A DNA stretch of 49,281 nt from Rhodospirillales bacterium (GCA_947445225.1 CANFCX010000006.1:1-49281), one strand, 5' to 3'. Shown: positions 26,001-35,989, counted from the stretch's first letter. Numbers and translations: made by a program. Notes: generated by a model from the sequence alone, not told the origin.

Positions 26001-26831
26001 ATGATGATCGCCGGCGAAGACCTAACCCCGGCCGAACCGCCAAAACCTCTTGGTGCGGGCGCCCTTGAAGTGCGGCTGGCGGTGGATGCCGCCGAAATCG
26101 AGGCCGCCCAGGCCCTGCGTTATCGCGTGTTCTACGAGGAAATGACGGCACGCCCTTCGCCGGAGATGGCTGCCCGGCGCCGCGACCACGATGCCTTCGA
26201 TGATCACTGCGATCATCTTCTAGTCATCGACACGTCGCTTCCGCCGCGCGCCTCGGCCGTGGTTGGAACCTATCGGCTGTTGCGGCGGAACGTTGCCCTC
26301 CGGCATTCCGGTTTTTATTCGTCGGCCGAATACGACATTTCCGCTTTGTTGAACTATCCCGGCGAAATCTTGGAATTGGGCCGATCCTGCGTGGACGCTG
26401 GCTATCGCAGCCGCGCGACCATGCAACTCCTCTGGCGAGGCATCTCCAGCTATATCTCCCACCACCGGGTGGGGTTGATGTTCGGCTGCGCGAGCCTACC
26501 CGGCACCCAGCCCCGAGACCTCGCACTTCCTTTATCGTATCTTCACCACCGCCACTTGGCCCCTCCCGCACTTCGCCCCCGCGCTCTGCAGGAACGTTAT
26601 GTCGGCATGAATTTCATGGATTCCGCGGATTTCGATCCGCGCATGGCGCTTTCGACCTTGCCGCCGCTGATCAAGGGCTACCTTCGACTGGGCGGCTTCG
26701 TGGGGGATGGCGCCGTGATCGACTATCAATTCAATACGACCGATGTCTGTGTTGTTGTGAAGACCGACCTCGTGACCGAGAAATACTCCCGGCACTACCA
26801 ACGCTCCGCCCAAGAAACTTGGGTCGCGTGA
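26001..26831 (+). CDS. olsB: L-ornithine N-alpha-acyltransferase (OlsB)
   Basis: A 276-residue GNAT-like acyltransferase that makes lyso-ornithine lipid from ornithine and 3-hydroxyacyl-ACP. The pattern is typical of OlsB/hemolysin-like: EAAQALRYRVFYEEM (about 35), EILELGRSCVDAGYR (about 128), then VGLMFGCASLPGT and GAVIDYQFNTTDVCVVV. ATG 26001 has AAGGAA 7 nt upstream; a start at 25947 would lack this. The next gene, 24 nt downstream, is OlsA-like, which strongly supports the assignment. Membrane-associated enzyme; the lipid is a phosphorus-free membrane component. Confidence 0.9.
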   Translation: MMIAGEDLTPAEPPKPLGAGALEVRLAVDAAEIEAAQALRYRVFYEEMTARPSPEMAARRRDHDAFDDHCDHLLVIDTSLPPRASAVVGTYRLLRRNVALRHSGFYSSAEYDISALLNYPGEILELGRSCVDAGYRSRATMQLLWRGISSYISHHRVGLMFGCASLPGTQPRDLALPLSYLHHRHLAPPALRPRALQERYVGMNFMDSADFDPRMALSTLPPLIKGYLRLGGFVGDGAVIDYQFNTTDVCVVVKTDLVTEKYSRHYQRSAQETWVA

Positions 26832-26855
26832 TTTCGGATCGAAGCGATTGACGCC

Positions 26856-27680
26856 GTGAAAGGTTCGGTGCTGAGGGCGATCTGGCGTGCATTGGCCTAT
26901 TTCGCCCTGTCATTGGCGCTGATCTGGATTCAGGCCCTCGCCGTTATTTTCAACCACCCCATCGCCGCGCGATTGCCCGTCGTTTATCACCGATGGTGTT
27001 GTCGGATTCTCGGGCTCACTCTTGAAACGCACGGACAGATGTCGGCCGAACGGCCGACCCTATTCGTCGCCAACCACACCTCGTACACGGATATGACAAT
27101 TCTCGGCGCGCTCATCGAGGGTGCGTTCGTGGGCAAACGCGAAATCGCAAGCTGGCCCTGGTTCGGCGTCCTCGCAAAACTTCAGCGTACGGTCTTTGTC
27201 GACCGCACGCGGCGCTTGGCCGCCGGGACCCAACGCGATGAAATGTCTGTGCGGCTGAATGGCGGCGAGAACCTTATCCTTTTTCCCGAAGGCACAAGCC
27301 ATGACGGCACGCACGTCTTGCCTTTCAAAAGCGCGCTGCTGGCCGTGGCGGAACGCGAGGTAAACGGCCGCAAGATCGCCGTCCAGCCGGTTACGATCGC
27401 TTATAGGTTGTTGGACGGCGTGCCGCTCGGCCGCATCGGCCGGGCCATGGTCGCATGGTATGGCGACATGGGGCTTGCCGCGCATTTGATGCGCCTTCTC
27501 GGGTTGGGTCGGCTGACCATTAGCGTCGCCTTCCACCCGACCGTTACCATCGACGCGTTTGGCTCGCGCAAGACACTGGCCGAGCATTGTCACCAAGTGA
27601 TCGCCGACGGTTTGGCGCTCGCCCTTTCCGGCCGCGACGCGGTGCCTGGGCCGGTTTTGGCGCCGCCCCCGCAACCTTGA
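26856..27680 (+). CDS. olsA: Lyso-ornithine lipid O-acyltransferase (OlsA, PlsC family)
   Basis: A 274-residue 1-acyl-sn-glycerol-3-phosphate-acyltransferase-like protein. It has an N-terminal membrane segment ([20 protein letters not shown]), the HX4D motif in NHTSYTD (about residue 73), and LILFPEGTS as the second acyltransferase motif. The GTG 26856 start follows OlsB by 24 nt. In the OlsBA pathway it esterifies the hydroxyl of the lyso-lipid with a second acyl chain to give ornithine lipid. By sequence alone it could be PlsC; the neighbour decides for OlsA. Confidence 0.88.
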   Translation: MKGSVLRAIWRALAYFALSLALIWIQALAVIFNHPIAARLPVVYHRWCCRILGLTLETHGQMSAERPTLFVANHTSYTDMTILGALIEGAFVGKREIASWPWFGVLAKLQRTVFVDRTRRLAAGTQRDEMSVRLNGGENLILFPEGTSHDGTHVLPFKSALLAVAEREVNGRKIAVQPVTIAYRLLDGVPLGRIGRAMVAWYGDMGLAAHLMRLLGLGRLTISVAFHPTVTIDAFGSRKTLAEHCHQVIADGLALALSGRDAVPGPVLAPPPQP

Positions 27681-27784
27681 CAGCAAGGGGCCGAGTGGTA
27701 GTGTTTGCCGCTGGGCTCGATAACAATCGACGATTGAACCGGCCGTCCGCCGGCAGATCTCCGGCGTCGGACCGAAGGGTAAGC

Positions 27785-29179
27785 TTGGCGAAAAGTCTCT
27801 TCATCAAGACCTATGGCTGCCAGATGAATGAGTATGACTCCGCTCGCATGGCGGATGTCATGGCCCCACTGGGCTATCGTCAGGTCGATCGGATCGGCGA
27901 CGCGGATCTCATCATTCTGAATACCTGCCACATTCGCGAGAAGGCGGCGGAGAAGGTCTTTTCCGAGCTCGGGAGGATTCGCGAAGTCAAGGTCGCGGGG
28001 CAACTGAGCGGTCGCCGCGTCTTGATCGCGGTCGCCGGGTGCGTCGCCCAGGCCGAGGGCAATGAAATCGTTCGGCGTGCGCCCTACGTCGACCTCCTGA
28101 TCGGGCCGCAGACCTATCATCGATTGCCCGAAATGGTCGTGCGGGCATTGAGCTTGCCGCATGGTGGAACGATCGCCGACACGGAGTTCCCGCTCGAAGC
28201 CAAGTTCGACCGGCTACCCGAGGAATCGGCGCCGCGTGGCGTTGCCGCCTATCTCACGGTTCAGGAAGGCTGCGACAAATTCTGCACTTTCTGCGTGGTT
28301 CCCTATACGCGCGGCGCCGAATACTCGCGCCCCGCCGCGGACGTTGAAAGCGAGGCCCGCCGGTTGGTGCATGCCGGCGCCAAGGAAATCACGCTGCTTG
28401 GTCAAAACGTCAATGCCTATCGCGCGCCGGCACCGGGCGATGGCGATATGACACTCGGCCGCCTGATCCGCCGCTTGGCGGCGATCGAGGGGCTGGAGCG
28501 GCTCCGCTACACGACATCGCACCCGCGCGACATGAACGACGAACTCATCGAGGCGCATGCGGAGGAACCCAAACTCATGCCCTTTTTGCATCTTCCCGCC
28601 CAATCGGGATCGGATCGCATTCTCGCCGCCATGAACCGCCGCCATGGGGTCGCGGACTATCTGCGCGTCGTCGAACGCCTGCGTGCCGCGCGGCCGGACA
28701 TCGCTTTGTCGTCGGATTTCATCGTTGGCTACCCCGGTGAAACCGAGGCCGATTTCGCGGACACCCTCGGCCTGGTGCGCGAAGTCCGCTACGCCCAGGC
28801 CTTTTCATTCAAATACAGCGCGAGGCCCGGGACACCGGCGGCCGAAAGCAATGAAGGTGTCGCCGACGAGGTGAAGGACGAACGCCTTGCGCGCTTGCAA
28901 GCGCTGCTGGCCGATCAAAGGACCGATTTCAACAACGCCACCGTGGACCGGGAGCTTGATGTGCTTTTCGAAAGACCGGGTCGCCTTCCTGGCCAATTGT
29001 CGGGACGCTCGCCTTATTTGCAGGGTGTGCATGTCGAGGGGCCGCCAGCGTATATCGGCAAAGTCGAGCGCGTGCGTATCGAGGCCGCGACGCACAGCAG
29101 CCTGTCGGGCAGGCTTCGCCATCCATCGGCTGTGGCGGCCGGCCGCGCCGAACTTGGTCTGGCGAGCCCAGCCGCGTGA
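27785..29179 (+). CDS. miaB: tRNA-2-methylthio-N6-isopentenyladenosine synthase MiaB
   Basis: A 464-residue radical SAM methylthiotransferase that modifies A37 of tRNAs. The N-terminal cluster domain has [24 protein letters not shown] and AGCVAQAEG. The radical SAM cysteines are in [17 protein letters not shown] (CxxxCxxC). The C-terminus has a TRAM region. The start is TTG 27785: GAAGGG lies 5 nt upstream, and the next residues ([12 protein letters not shown]) match the family N-terminus; the frame is open further upstream but without homology. Stop and phoH start overlap (GTGA). Confidence 0.94.
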   Translation: MAKSLFIKTYGCQMNEYDSARMADVMAPLGYRQVDRIGDADLIILNTCHIREKAAEKVFSELGRIREVKVAGQLSGRRVLIAVAGCVAQAEGNEIVRRAPYVDLLIGPQTYHRLPEMVVRALSLPHGGTIADTEFPLEAKFDRLPEESAPRGVAAYLTVQEGCDKFCTFCVVPYTRGAEYSRPAADVESEARRLVHAGAKEITLLGQNVNAYRAPAPGDGDMTLGRLIRRLAAIEGLERLRYTTSHPRDMNDELIEAHAEEPKLMPFLHLPAQSGSDRILAAMNRRHGVADYLRVVERLRAARPDIALSSDFIVGYPGETEADFADTLGLVREVRYAQAFSFKYSARPGTPAAESNEGVADEVKDERLARLQALLADQRTDFNNATVDRELDVLFERPGRLPGQLSGRSPYLQGVHVEGPPAYIGKVERVRIEAATHSSLSGRLRHPSAVAAGRAELGLASPAA

Positions 29180-30198
29180 CGACGCTTTCTCGCCGCTCCG
29201 GATCGGACAGCCCGGACGCCGCCCCGATTCACCTGCAATTCGACGACAACACATTGCTGGCGTCGCTCTACGGTGAACACGATCGGCATCTCGCGCGGAT
29301 CGAGCAGCGGCTCGGAGTCAGCCTCCGCTCGCGCGGCAACCGATTGGCGATCTCAGGCCCTCAGCATGCGAGCGCCGCCGCCAAAACGGCGCTTGGCGCG
29401 CTTTACGATCGCCTGAAACACGGCCAACCCGTCGATCTGGGCGAGGTCGAAGCCGCCATACGACTGGCGACGTCCCTGCCGGGCGATGGTGCCAGCGAAG
29501 CGGCGGGCGACGACGTGGCTTTCCGCACCAAGAAGCGCAACATCGTTCCGCGATCGGCCAATCAACTGGCCTACGCGCGGGCGCTCCGCGACTATGAATT
29601 GGTCTTTGCGCTCGGGCCGGCCGGGACCGGCAAGACCTACCTCGCGGTGGCTCAGGCCGTGACCATGCTGCTGTCGGGTCAAGTCGATCGCATCATCTTG
29701 TCGCGCCCGGCGGTGGAGGCTGGCGAAAGACTGGGTTTTCTTCCGGGCGATCTCAGGGAGAAGGTCGATCCCTATCTGCGCCCGCTTTACGACGCGCTTC
29801 ATGACATGTTGCCCGGCGATCAGGTGTTGAAGCGGCTCGCGCTCGGCGAGATCGAGGTCGCGCCGCTCGCCTTCATGCGCGGCCGAACGCTGGCTAATTC
29901 CTTTGTCATCCTGGATGAGGCGCAGAACACGACGCCCGTTCAGATGAAGATGTTCTTGACGAGGCTGGGAGAACATTCCCGCATGGTGGTGACCGGCGAT
30001 CCCAGTCAGATCGACCTTCCCGAGGGCGTCGATTCGGGTTTGCGCGACGCCTTGGGCGCTCTCGACGGACTTCAGGGGGCGGCCTTCATCCACTTCACCG
30101 ATGTGGACATCATGCGCCATCCCTTGGTGACCCGCATCGTCCGCGCCTACCAGAATCAGGCGCAGCAGCGGAGAAAACCAGGACGCCCGTCACCATGA
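29176..30198 (+). CDS. phoH: PhoH-family ATPase
   Basis: A 340-residue protein with Walker A in [15 protein letters not shown] (about residue 148) and Walker B in [12 protein letters not shown] (about 243). The [16 protein letters not shown] segment is the PhoH signature. The N-terminal third is a KH-like region. It is an RNA-linked NTPase of uncertain role that usually sits with ybeY. The GTG start overlaps the miaB TGA, and its stop overlaps the ybeY ATG, so the chain is coupled. Confidence 0.92.
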   Translation: MTTLSRRSGSDSPDAAPIHLQFDDNTLLASLYGEHDRHLARIEQRLGVSLRSRGNRLAISGPQHASAAAKTALGALYDRLKHGQPVDLGEVEAAIRLATSLPGDGASEAAGDDVAFRTKKRNIVPRSANQLAYARALRDYELVFALGPAGTGKTYLAVAQAVTMLLSGQVDRIILSRPAVEAGERLGFLPGDLREKVDPYLRPLYDALHDMLPGDQVLKRLALGEIEVAPLAFMRGRTLANSFVILDEAQNTTPVQMKMFLTRLGEHSRMVVTGDPSQIDLPEGVDSGLRDALGALDGLQGAAFIHFTDVDIMRHPLVTRIVRAYQNQAQQRRKPGRPSP

Positions 30199-30710
30199 AG
30201 GGCGACAATCGGCGCCTACTAATTCGACGGAATCGCATCGCCGTCCGAGTCTTGGATGGCGCCTGGAAGCAGGCCTTGCCGGCGCCCGCCGTGAAGTGCC
30301 GGCGGTTCGCCGCCGCCGCGTTGCGGGCCATCGATCCCCTGGATGCCGTTGAGCTATGCATCGTCCTTGCCGACGACGGCTTTGTGCGCGACCTGAACCG
30401 CACTTGGCGTGGCCAGGATCGCCCGACCAATGTCTTGTCCTTTCCCGCCGGCCAGCCCCACCCCGGTGGAGACGCCGCGGAACCCACGGCTCTTGGCGAC
30501 GTTGTCGTGGCTCTGGGCACGACGGCGCGCGAGGCCGCCGCCCAGGGCAAAACGATGTCGGATCATCTTGCTCATTTGGTCGTCCATGGCGTGCTTCACC
30601 TTTTCGGCCACGATCACGTGAAGGCGCGCGCGGCGGCGGCGATGGAGCGCCTTGAGGTGACCATCCTCGCCGGGCTCGGCGTCGCCAATCCCTATGCGGC
30701 GGCGGCGTGA
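30195..30710 (+). CDS. ybeY: Endoribonuclease YbeY (16S rRNA maturation)
   Basis: A 171-residue zinc endoribonuclease acting in 16S rRNA 3'-end maturation and ribosome quality control. The zinc motif is HGVLHLFGHDH (about residue 132); RPTNVLSFP is the other family signature. ATGA overlap with phoH and a GTGA overlap with corC place it in the miaB-phoH-ybeY-corC-lnt chain, an arrangement common in Proteobacteria. Confidence 0.94.
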   Translation: MKGDNRRLLIRRNRIAVRVLDGAWKQALPAPAVKCRRFAAAALRAIDPLDAVELCIVLADDGFVRDLNRTWRGQDRPTNVLSFPAGQPHPGGDAAEPTALGDVVVALGTTAREAAAQGKTMSDHLAHLVVHGVLHLFGHDHVKARAAAAMERLEVTILAGLGVANPYAAAA

Positions 30711-31615
30711 TCCGGGCGATGGCGGAGACCCCCACGACTCAACCGGAGGCCGCCGGTGGCGAAGAACAAGCCGGCAGTTGGCGCGTGTTCGAGTGGCTGC
30801 GTCCATCGCGGCGACCGCGACAGCCGGAGGCTTCCCCGCGCGAGACGCTGGAAGAACTGATCGAAAAGCGTGAAGAGGCGCGGATACCGATCAGCGCCGA
30901 CGAAAAGGCTCTCCTCGGTAACATTCTCAAGCTGGTCGGCCTCAGCGCGGCGGACATCATGGTGCCGCGCGCCGATATCGTCGCGGTGGAGATCAACACC
31001 CTGCTGCCCGAATTGCTGCAACTTATTCGGCGCGAGGCGCATTCGCGCTTTCCGGTGTACAGGGGCACGCTCGACGAGGTCGTCGGCATGGTCCACATCA
31101 AGGACGTGCTGCGGTTTTGGGGCGACGAACCGCGTTTCAAGCTCGCCGACATCGTGCGCAAGGTCTTGTTCGCCGCGCCATCGATGCGCGTGCGCGATCT
31201 GTTGCTCGAAATGCGGGCCACGCGCATTCACATGGCTTTGGTCGTCGACGAATATGGTGGCATCGACGGGCTGGTCACGATCGAGGATCTCGTCGAAGAA
31301 ATCGTGGGCGATATCGAGGACGAACACGATGTCGCCGAGGGCCCGCGGCTCGTGACGCAGCCCGATGGCAGCATCGTGGCCGATGCCCGCGCAACCATCG
31401 AGGAGTTCGAGGAGAAACTAGGGCCGATCCTGACCGCGGAAGAACGCGAGGGTGAGTTCGACACGGTTGGCGGCATGGTTGTCGCCTTGGCCGGCCGAGT
31501 ACCCAGCCGCGGCGAAGTCATCGGCCATCCCGCCGGAATCGAATTTGAAGTGCTCGACGCCGATCCGCGTCGCGTGAAGCGCCTGTGCGTTCGGCGAACC
31601 CGGCCGCATCGCTGA
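30707..31615 (+). CDS. corC: CorC/HlyC-type CBS-domain transporter-associated protein
   Basis: A 302-residue protein. ADIMVPRADIVAVE (about residue 83) opens a pair of CBS domains reaching about 200 (YRGTLDEVVGMVHIKDVL, MALVVDEYGGIDGLVTIEDLVEEIVGDIEDEHD). The C-terminal CorC_HlyC domain follows (about 215-295, EREGEFDTVGGMVVALAGRVP). Role: magnesium/cobalt efflux or membrane protein partner; the exact ligand is unknown. GTG 30707 overlaps the ybeY stop; ATG 30719 is an alternative. Its 3' end overlaps lnt by 31 nt. Confidence 0.93.
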   Translation: MIRAMAETPTTQPEAAGGEEQAGSWRVFEWLRPSRRPRQPEASPRETLEELIEKREEARIPISADEKALLGNILKLVGLSAADIMVPRADIVAVEINTLLPELLQLIRREAHSRFPVYRGTLDEVVGMVHIKDVLRFWGDEPRFKLADIVRKVLFAAPSMRVRDLLLEMRATRIHMALVVDEYGGIDGLVTIEDLVEEIVGDIEDEHDVAEGPRLVTQPDGSIVADARATIEEFEEKLGPILTAEEREGEFDTVGGMVVALAGRVPSRGEVIGHPAGIEFEVLDADPRRVKRLCVRRTRPHR

Positions 31616-33162
31616 ATCGCGCAGCCGCGTTCGTGCGTGAGGTCGCGGGTTGGCGGCGGGCCGCGTTGGCCTGCGGTGCCGGTGTCGCGTCAACTCTGGC
31701 ATTACCGCCGCTTCATCTGCTGCCCTTCCTGTTGGTGGCATTCGTCGTCCTCGTCTGGTTGATCGAGGCAAGCCCCTCCGCGCGTGCCGCCTTCGCGCTG
31801 GGCTGGTGGTTCGGCGTCGGCCAGTTCGCGAGCGGGCTCTATTGGATTGCGCACGCCTTGCTGGTCGACGCCGAGCGTTTCGGATGGCTGGTGCCGTTTG
31901 CCGTCGGTGGCCTCTCCGCGGGGCTCGCGATCTTCACCGCGATCACCGCCGTGCTCGCCCGGTCCCTGGGCAAGCGGGGTGAAGCACTCGTGGCCGCCTT
32001 GGCCGCGTCCTGGGCGGCGATGGAATGGCTCCGGGGCACGATCCTGACCGGGTTTCCCTGGAATCCGATGTCCAGCGTATGGATCGAATCGACAGAAGTG
32101 GCGCAGTCCGCCGCCCTGTTCGGGGCCTACGGCTTGAGCCTGGTCACGGTCGCCGTCGGCGCCGCGCCGGCAACCCTGGTTGCCTCCGCCGGCGCGCGGC
32201 CATGGTCGCGCCGCCGCCCCACACTTCTTGCCGCGCTTGTGTTGGCGACGGTGTATGTCGGCGGCTGGATACGGATTGCCGGTGTGGAGGACTCCTCCGT
32301 CCCCGGCATCCACCTACGCATCGTCCAGGGCAACATCGAACAGGCGTTGAAATGGCGGCCCGAACAGGCGGAAGCAAGCTTTCTGCGCTACCTGCGGCTG
32401 TCGGCGCTGCCCGCCGATCCTCCCGTCACGCATGTCATTTGGCCGGAGACCGCGGCACCAATCCTGCTGACCGGCGATCCGGTGCGCCGCGCCGCCATCG
32501 GCGCCGTGGTTCCGCCCGGCGGTCTTGCCCTTATCGGCGTGATTCGGGCCGAGTTCGAAGGCGGCCGCGTTCGACGCGCCTGGAATAGCCTTCAGGCGCT
32601 CGACGCTGCGGGTAGCATCGTGGGCACCTATGACAAGTTTCATCTTGTCCCCTTCGGGGAATACATGCCCTTCCGCGAGTATCTGGCCGGGTTCGAATTC
32701 ATTCCCGGTTCGCTTGATTTCTCCACCGGTCCGGGCGTGGTGACACTCGACCTGCCCGGGTTGCCGGCCGTCGGTCCTCTCATTTGTTACGAGGTCATTT
32801 TTCCCGGCCAAGTCGTAAACCCCGATCGGCGGCCGATGTGGTTGCTCAATCTGACGAACGATGCCTGGTTCGGGAACTCGAGCGGCCCGTACCAACATCT
32901 CGCGAGTGCGCGAATGCGCGCGATTGAAGAGGGGCTGCCGCTTGTTCGCGCAGCCAATACGGGTATTTCCGCGGTCATCGACCCTTATGGCCGTGTCGTC
33001 TCAAGCCTCGGCCTAGGTCGCGAAGGCATCATCGATTCCGCCCTGCCAACGTCCATCGAGGGCGTGACGATGTTCGCGTTATACGGGAATTGGGTGGCTG
33101 GCATTCTAATTGTCGTGATGGCGCTCGTCGCGGCGTGGGCCGCGCATAGGCCCAGGAATTGA
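31585..33162 (+). CDS. lnt: Apolipoprotein N-acyltransferase
   Basis: A 525-residue inner-membrane enzyme that N-acylates the amino-terminal Cys of lipoproteins. About seven to eight membrane segments precede a nitrilase domain (about 245-490). The catalytic triad is visible: Glu in WPETAAP (about 290), Lys in YDKFHLVPFGEYMP (about 350), Cys in ICYEVIFP (about 400). A last membrane helix (YGNWVAGILIVVMALVAAW) closes the protein. The GTG start at 31585 gives a 31-nt overlap with corC; the frame has no better start before the first helix. Confidence 0.94.
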   Translation: MRSANPAASLNRAAAFVREVAGWRRAALACGAGVASTLALPPLHLLPFLLVAFVVLVWLIEASPSARAAFALGWWFGVGQFASGLYWIAHALLVDAERFGWLVPFAVGGLSAGLAIFTAITAVLARSLGKRGEALVAALAASWAAMEWLRGTILTGFPWNPMSSVWIESTEVAQSAALFGAYGLSLVTVAVGAAPATLVASAGARPWSRRRPTLLAALVLATVYVGGWIRIAGVEDSSVPGIHLRIVQGNIEQALKWRPEQAEASFLRYLRLSALPADPPVTHVIWPETAAPILLTGDPVRRAAIGAVVPPGGLALIGVIRAEFEGGRVRRAWNSLQALDAAGSIVGTYDKFHLVPFGEYMPFREYLAGFEFIPGSLDFSTGPGVVTLDLPGLPAVGPLICYEVIFPGQVVNPDRRPMWLLNLTNDAWFGNSSGPYQHLASARMRAIEEGLPLVRAANTGISAVIDPYGRVVSSLGLGREGIIDSALPTSIEGVTMFALYGNWVAGILIVVMALVAAWAAHRPRN

Positions 33163-33173
33163 TGGATACCATC

Positions 33174-33195
33174 CCTGGCGCCCAACCCCGCCAGG
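33174..33195 (+). terminator. Stem-loop after lnt, terminator-like
   Basis: CCTGGCG (33174-33180) pairs with CGCCAGG (33189-33195) around an 8-nt loop, 11 nt after the lnt stop. The following bases (TTGCAAGTTG) are only weakly T-rich, so it may terminate inefficiently. It ends the miaB-lnt chain before the XRE gene. A loose promoter, TTGCAA 16 nt TGATAT, begins right after it at 33196. Confidence 0.45.
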
Positions 33196-33252
33196 TTGCA
33201 AGTTGCTGAACTTAAGTTGATATTGACCCTCTACAACCAAAGAGTTTAGAGG

Positions 33253-33768
33253 ATGTCCCTCTTTCATCAAATGGTTGGACGTGTGTTCATGAATGCAGCC
33301 ACGCTTCGCACCCGTCGCGGACGCGGCGGTCGTGCCCTCAATGGACGACCCAATCCGATCGATGTGTATGTCGGGAGCCGGGTGCGCCTGCGGCGCACCT
33401 TGCTGGGGATGAGCCAGGAGAGATTGGGCCAGGCTATCGGCCTTACCTTTCAGCAAGTCCAAAAATACGAGCGGGGGGCCAACCGTGTTGGCGCCAGCCG
33501 CTTGTATGAACTCAGCCGCGTTCTGGACGTGGCGGTGTCCTATTTCTTCGAGGACATGCCGGACGAGGCCACCTCTCGCGGTAAAGGCCATGCCGCCGCC
33601 AACGGCAACGGCGAGGCCCACGAGACGGATCCAATGACCCGGCGGGAAACGCTGGAACTGGTCCGCGCCTATTACCGTATCGTCGAGCCCAAGGTTCGCA
33701 AGCGCGTCTTCGAGATGGTCAAGGCCGTGGCCAGCGTCAGCGCGCAGCCCGTCAAGAAGCGCGCCTAA
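33253..33768 (+). CDS. XRE-family helix-turn-helix regulator
   Basis: A 171-residue DNA-binding protein. The Cro/CI-type HTH lies at about 37-92: [56 protein letters not shown]. This HTH with a 70-residue C-terminal tail is common in alphaproteobacteria. The tail is helical and basic ([16 protein letters not shown]). The target genes are unknown. Start uncertain: ATG 33253 (used), 33271 or 33289, all before the HTH. It lies between the lnt and metK transcription units. Confidence 0.88.
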   Translation: MSLFHQMVGRVFMNAATLRTRRGRGGRALNGRPNPIDVYVGSRVRLRRTLLGMSQERLGQAIGLTFQQVQKYERGANRVGASRLYELSRVLDVAVSYFFEDMPDEATSRGKGHAAANGNGEAHETDPMTRRETLELVRAYYRIVEPKVRKRVFEMVKAVASVSAQPVKKRA

Positions 33769-33790
33769 CCCACCCGCCGCCTAAATTCCG

Positions 33791-33822
33791 GCTCCGCGCA
33801 CCGGCCTTTGGGCGCGCGGAGC
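33791..33822 (+). promoter_or_regulatory. Strong GC-rich hairpin in the metK upstream region
   Basis: GCTCCGCGC (33791-33799) pairs exactly with GCGCGGAGC (33814-33822) around a 14-nt loop that can pair further (GCC-GGC). It sits 23 nt after the XRE gene stop and 90 nt before metK. No T-tract follows, so it is not a simple terminator. It could be a structured 5' leader of metK, but I could not match it to a SAM or SAM/SAH riboswitch. Confidence 0.4.
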
Positions 33823-33912
33823 ATTCGGCTTGACGCACCCGCGAAAGCTGGTAACAAGAGCCCCGCTGCGCGGTATCGCGCGCCGCCTGATCAACCGCAG
33901 CGCCCGGGGGAG

Positions 33913-35109
33913 ATGACAGTGCCGAAAGGCGATTTCGTATTCACCAGCGAATCGGTGTCCGAGGGGCATCCGGATAAGATCTGCGACCGCATTTCGGACT
34001 CGATCGTCGATCTGTTTCTGGCCGCCGACCCGATGTCGCGCGTTGCATGCGAAACCCTTGCGACCACGAACCGTGTTGTCATCGCCGGTGAAGTCAGGGG
34101 GCCGCAACCCCTGGTCGACCGCGCGGGTCACGTCGACAAGACGCGTCTCGAACAGGTTGTCCGGTCCGCGGTGCGCGAGATCGGATACGACCAGGTGGGG
34201 TTCGATTGGCAAAAGCTAGAGGTCGAGAACTACCTCCATTCCCAATCGCCGGACATCGCACAGGGCGTTGATGCCAAGGGCAACAAGGACGAAGGCGCCG
34301 GCGATCAGGGAATCATGTTCGGTTTCGCCTGCGATGAAACGCCGGAGTTGATGCCTGCTCCCATCCAATACGCGCACGACATCTTGCGCGCGTTGTCGGA
34401 AGCCCGCCACGCCGGCCGCGAGCCGCTTCTGGGTCCGGATGCGAAGAGCCAGGTGACGCTGCACTATGTCAACGGCCGCCCGGTAAACTCGACGGCGATC
34501 GTCGTATCCACCCAGCACAGCGAAAAAATCGGTCAGGACGAGGTCCGCGAGATCGTGCGGCCCTATGTGAAAAAAGTGCTGCCCGAAGGCTGGATGTGCA
34601 AAGAGGAACAATTCTACGTCAACCCCACCGGCCGATTCGTCATTGGTGGTCCGGACGGAGATTGCGGGCTGACCGGGCGCAAGATCATCGTCGACACCTA
34701 TGGCGGCGCGGCCCCGCATGGCGGCGGCGCGTTTTCGGGCAAGGATCCGACGAAGGTCGATCGCTCCGCCGCTTATGCGGCGCGATACCTTGCCAAGAAC
34801 GTCGTCGCTTCGGGTCTGGCGCGGCGCTGCCTCATCCAGCTCGCTTATGCCATCGGCGTTTCGCGTCCTCTGTCCGTCTATGTCGACACCCAAGGCACCA
34901 GCCAGGTCGATGAGAGCCATTTGTCCAAGGTTCTTCAGGACCTCGTGGATCTGTCGCCGCGCGGCATCCGCGAACATCTTGGATTAAACCGGCCGATTTA
35001 TGCCCGGACCGCCGCTTACGGCCATTTCGGCCGCGCGCCGGACAAGGATGGCGGTTTTTCATGGGAGCGTCTCGATCTCGTCGGATCGCTCAAATCCGCC
35101 TGCGCTTGA
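33913..35109 (+). CDS. metK: S-adenosylmethionine synthase
   Basis: A 398-residue enzyme making SAM from methionine and [30 protein letters not shown] is the N-terminal signature, [24 protein letters not shown] the central one, and [23 protein letters not shown] the C-terminal one. ATG 33913 follows GGGGGAG; an upstream in-frame start at 33808 adds unrelated sequence. Its 3' end overlaps trmB by 62 nt. The region before it contains a strong hairpin. Confidence 0.97.
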   Translation: MTVPKGDFVFTSESVSEGHPDKICDRISDSIVDLFLAADPMSRVACETLATTNRVVIAGEVRGPQPLVDRAGHVDKTRLEQVVRSAVREIGYDQVGFDWQKLEVENYLHSQSPDIAQGVDAKGNKDEGAGDQGIMFGFACDETPELMPAPIQYAHDILRALSEARHAGREPLLGPDAKSQVTLHYVNGRPVNSTAIVVSTQHSEKIGQDEVREIVRPYVKKVLPEGWMCKEEQFYVNPTGRFVIGGPDGDCGLTGRKIIVDTYGGAAPHGGGAFSGKDPTKVDRSAAYAARYLAKNVVASGLARRCLIQLAYAIGVSRPLSVYVDTQGTSQVDESHLSKVLQDLVDLSPRGIREHLGLNRPIYARTAAYGHFGRAPDKDGGFSWERLDLVGSLKSACA

Positions 35110-35824
35110 TGCGTCGCCGCCCGCGCGTCCGGTCTTTTATGGCCGCCGCCAGGGTCGCCGCCTTCGCCCCCATCGGGCGCAGCTATGGGATACGCTGCTG
35201 CCGAATCTAAGGGTCGTCGTTCCCGCGGGTTCCGCGCGGATAGATCCCAGGTCGTTGTTTGCTCCCCCGATTTCGGACGTATGGCTCGAAATTGGCTTTG
35301 GCGGCGGTGAACACATCGCGGCCCAGGCGGAGGCCAATCCGCAGGTCGGGTTGATCGGGGCCGAACCATTCGTTAACGGCGTGGCCACGCTGCTGGCCAG
35401 CATTGACGAAAGGCCGCTGACGAATATCCGCATCTTTCCCGACGATGTGCGCCTGCTTCTGGCGGCGATCGAGGATGTGAGCATCGCGCGCGCCTTTATT
35501 CTGTTCCCCGACCCTTGGCCGAAGCTGCGCCACCACAGAAGGCGCATCGTCGGGCCACAGACGCTCGATGCCTTGGCCCGCATCCTGGTCGATGGCGCCG
35601 AACTGCGGCTGGCCACCGATCACCCCGGATATGTGCAGTGGATGTTGTGGCATCTCATTCGCCACCCGGCCTTTGCCTGGCGCGCGCGTTCACCCACGGA
35701 TTGGCGGCAACGGCCGGCTGACTGGCCCGAAACGCGATATGAAGCCAAGGCCCTCGCCGAGGGTAAATCGTGCACATTTCTGACCTTCGAGCGTGTCGCG
35801 CGCCAGGGTGTCGGCCGTCCCTAG
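35048..35824 (+). CDS. trmB: tRNA (guanine-N7-)-methyltransferase TrmB
   Basis: About 258 residues. SAM-binding [11 protein letters not shown] (about residue 79) and the family motif [16 protein letters not shown] (about 156) identify TrmB, which makes m7G46 in t[28 protein letters not shown] is the conserved N-terminus. No start codon follows the metK stop before this segment, so translation must begin inside metK. ATG 35048, with AAGG just ahead, is the best choice (35000 is another), giving a long 62-nt overlap. This suggests translational coupling with metK. Confidence 0.88.
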   Translation: MAVFHGSVSISSDRSNPPALDASPPARPVFYGRRQGRRLRPHRAQLWDTLLPNLRVVVPAGSARIDPRSLFAPPISDVWLEIGFGGGEHIAAQAEANPQVGLIGAEPFVNGVATLLASIDERPLTNIRIFPDDVRLLLAAIEDVSIARAFILFPDPWPKLRHHRRRIVGPQTLDALARILVDGAELRLATDHPGYVQWMLWHLIRHPAFAWRARSPTDWRQRPADWPETRYEAKALAEGKSCTFLTFERVARQGVGRP

Positions 35825-35838
35825 AGCGGCGAAAGCCC

Positions 35839-35866
35839 TTGCAGTCCGCGTGGGAGTGACTATATT
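35839..35866 (+). promoter_or_regulatory. Candidate promoter of the rimP-nusA operon
   Basis: TTGCAG (35839-35844) and TATATT (35861-35866), spaced 16 nt, match -35/-10 elements. They lie in the only AT-rich part of the trmB-rimP gap. Transcription would start near 35873, so the terminator-like hairpin at 35913 would lie inside the rimP leader. Confidence 0.55.
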
Positions 35867-35912
35867 TTCCGCATAATCCCGTTGATCTGTCACCGCGATG
35901 GATTGGTTTAAG

Positions 35913-35937
35913 GGTGGGCAAAAGGCCCGCCTTTTTT
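35913..35937 (+). terminator. Rho-independent terminator in the rimP leader
   Basis: GGTGGGC (35913-35919) pairs with GCCCGCC (35925-35931), one G-T wobble, around an AAAAG loop, followed by six T residues (35932-35937). It is the best intrinsic terminator in the window. It may end trmB transcription, but because a promoter candidate lies between it and trmB, it may also act as an attenuator for rimP-nusA-infB. Confidence 0.85.
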
Positions 35938-35989
35938 GTTCGTGTATCCCTAACGTGGCGGAGGAATGCGGAGCGAGGAGAATTTTGGC

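Noticed and set aside
33769-33912. SAM or SAM/SAH riboswitch before metK
   Set aside because: There is a hairpin, but I could not match the known conserved cores of SAM-II or SAM/SAH riboswitches by eye.
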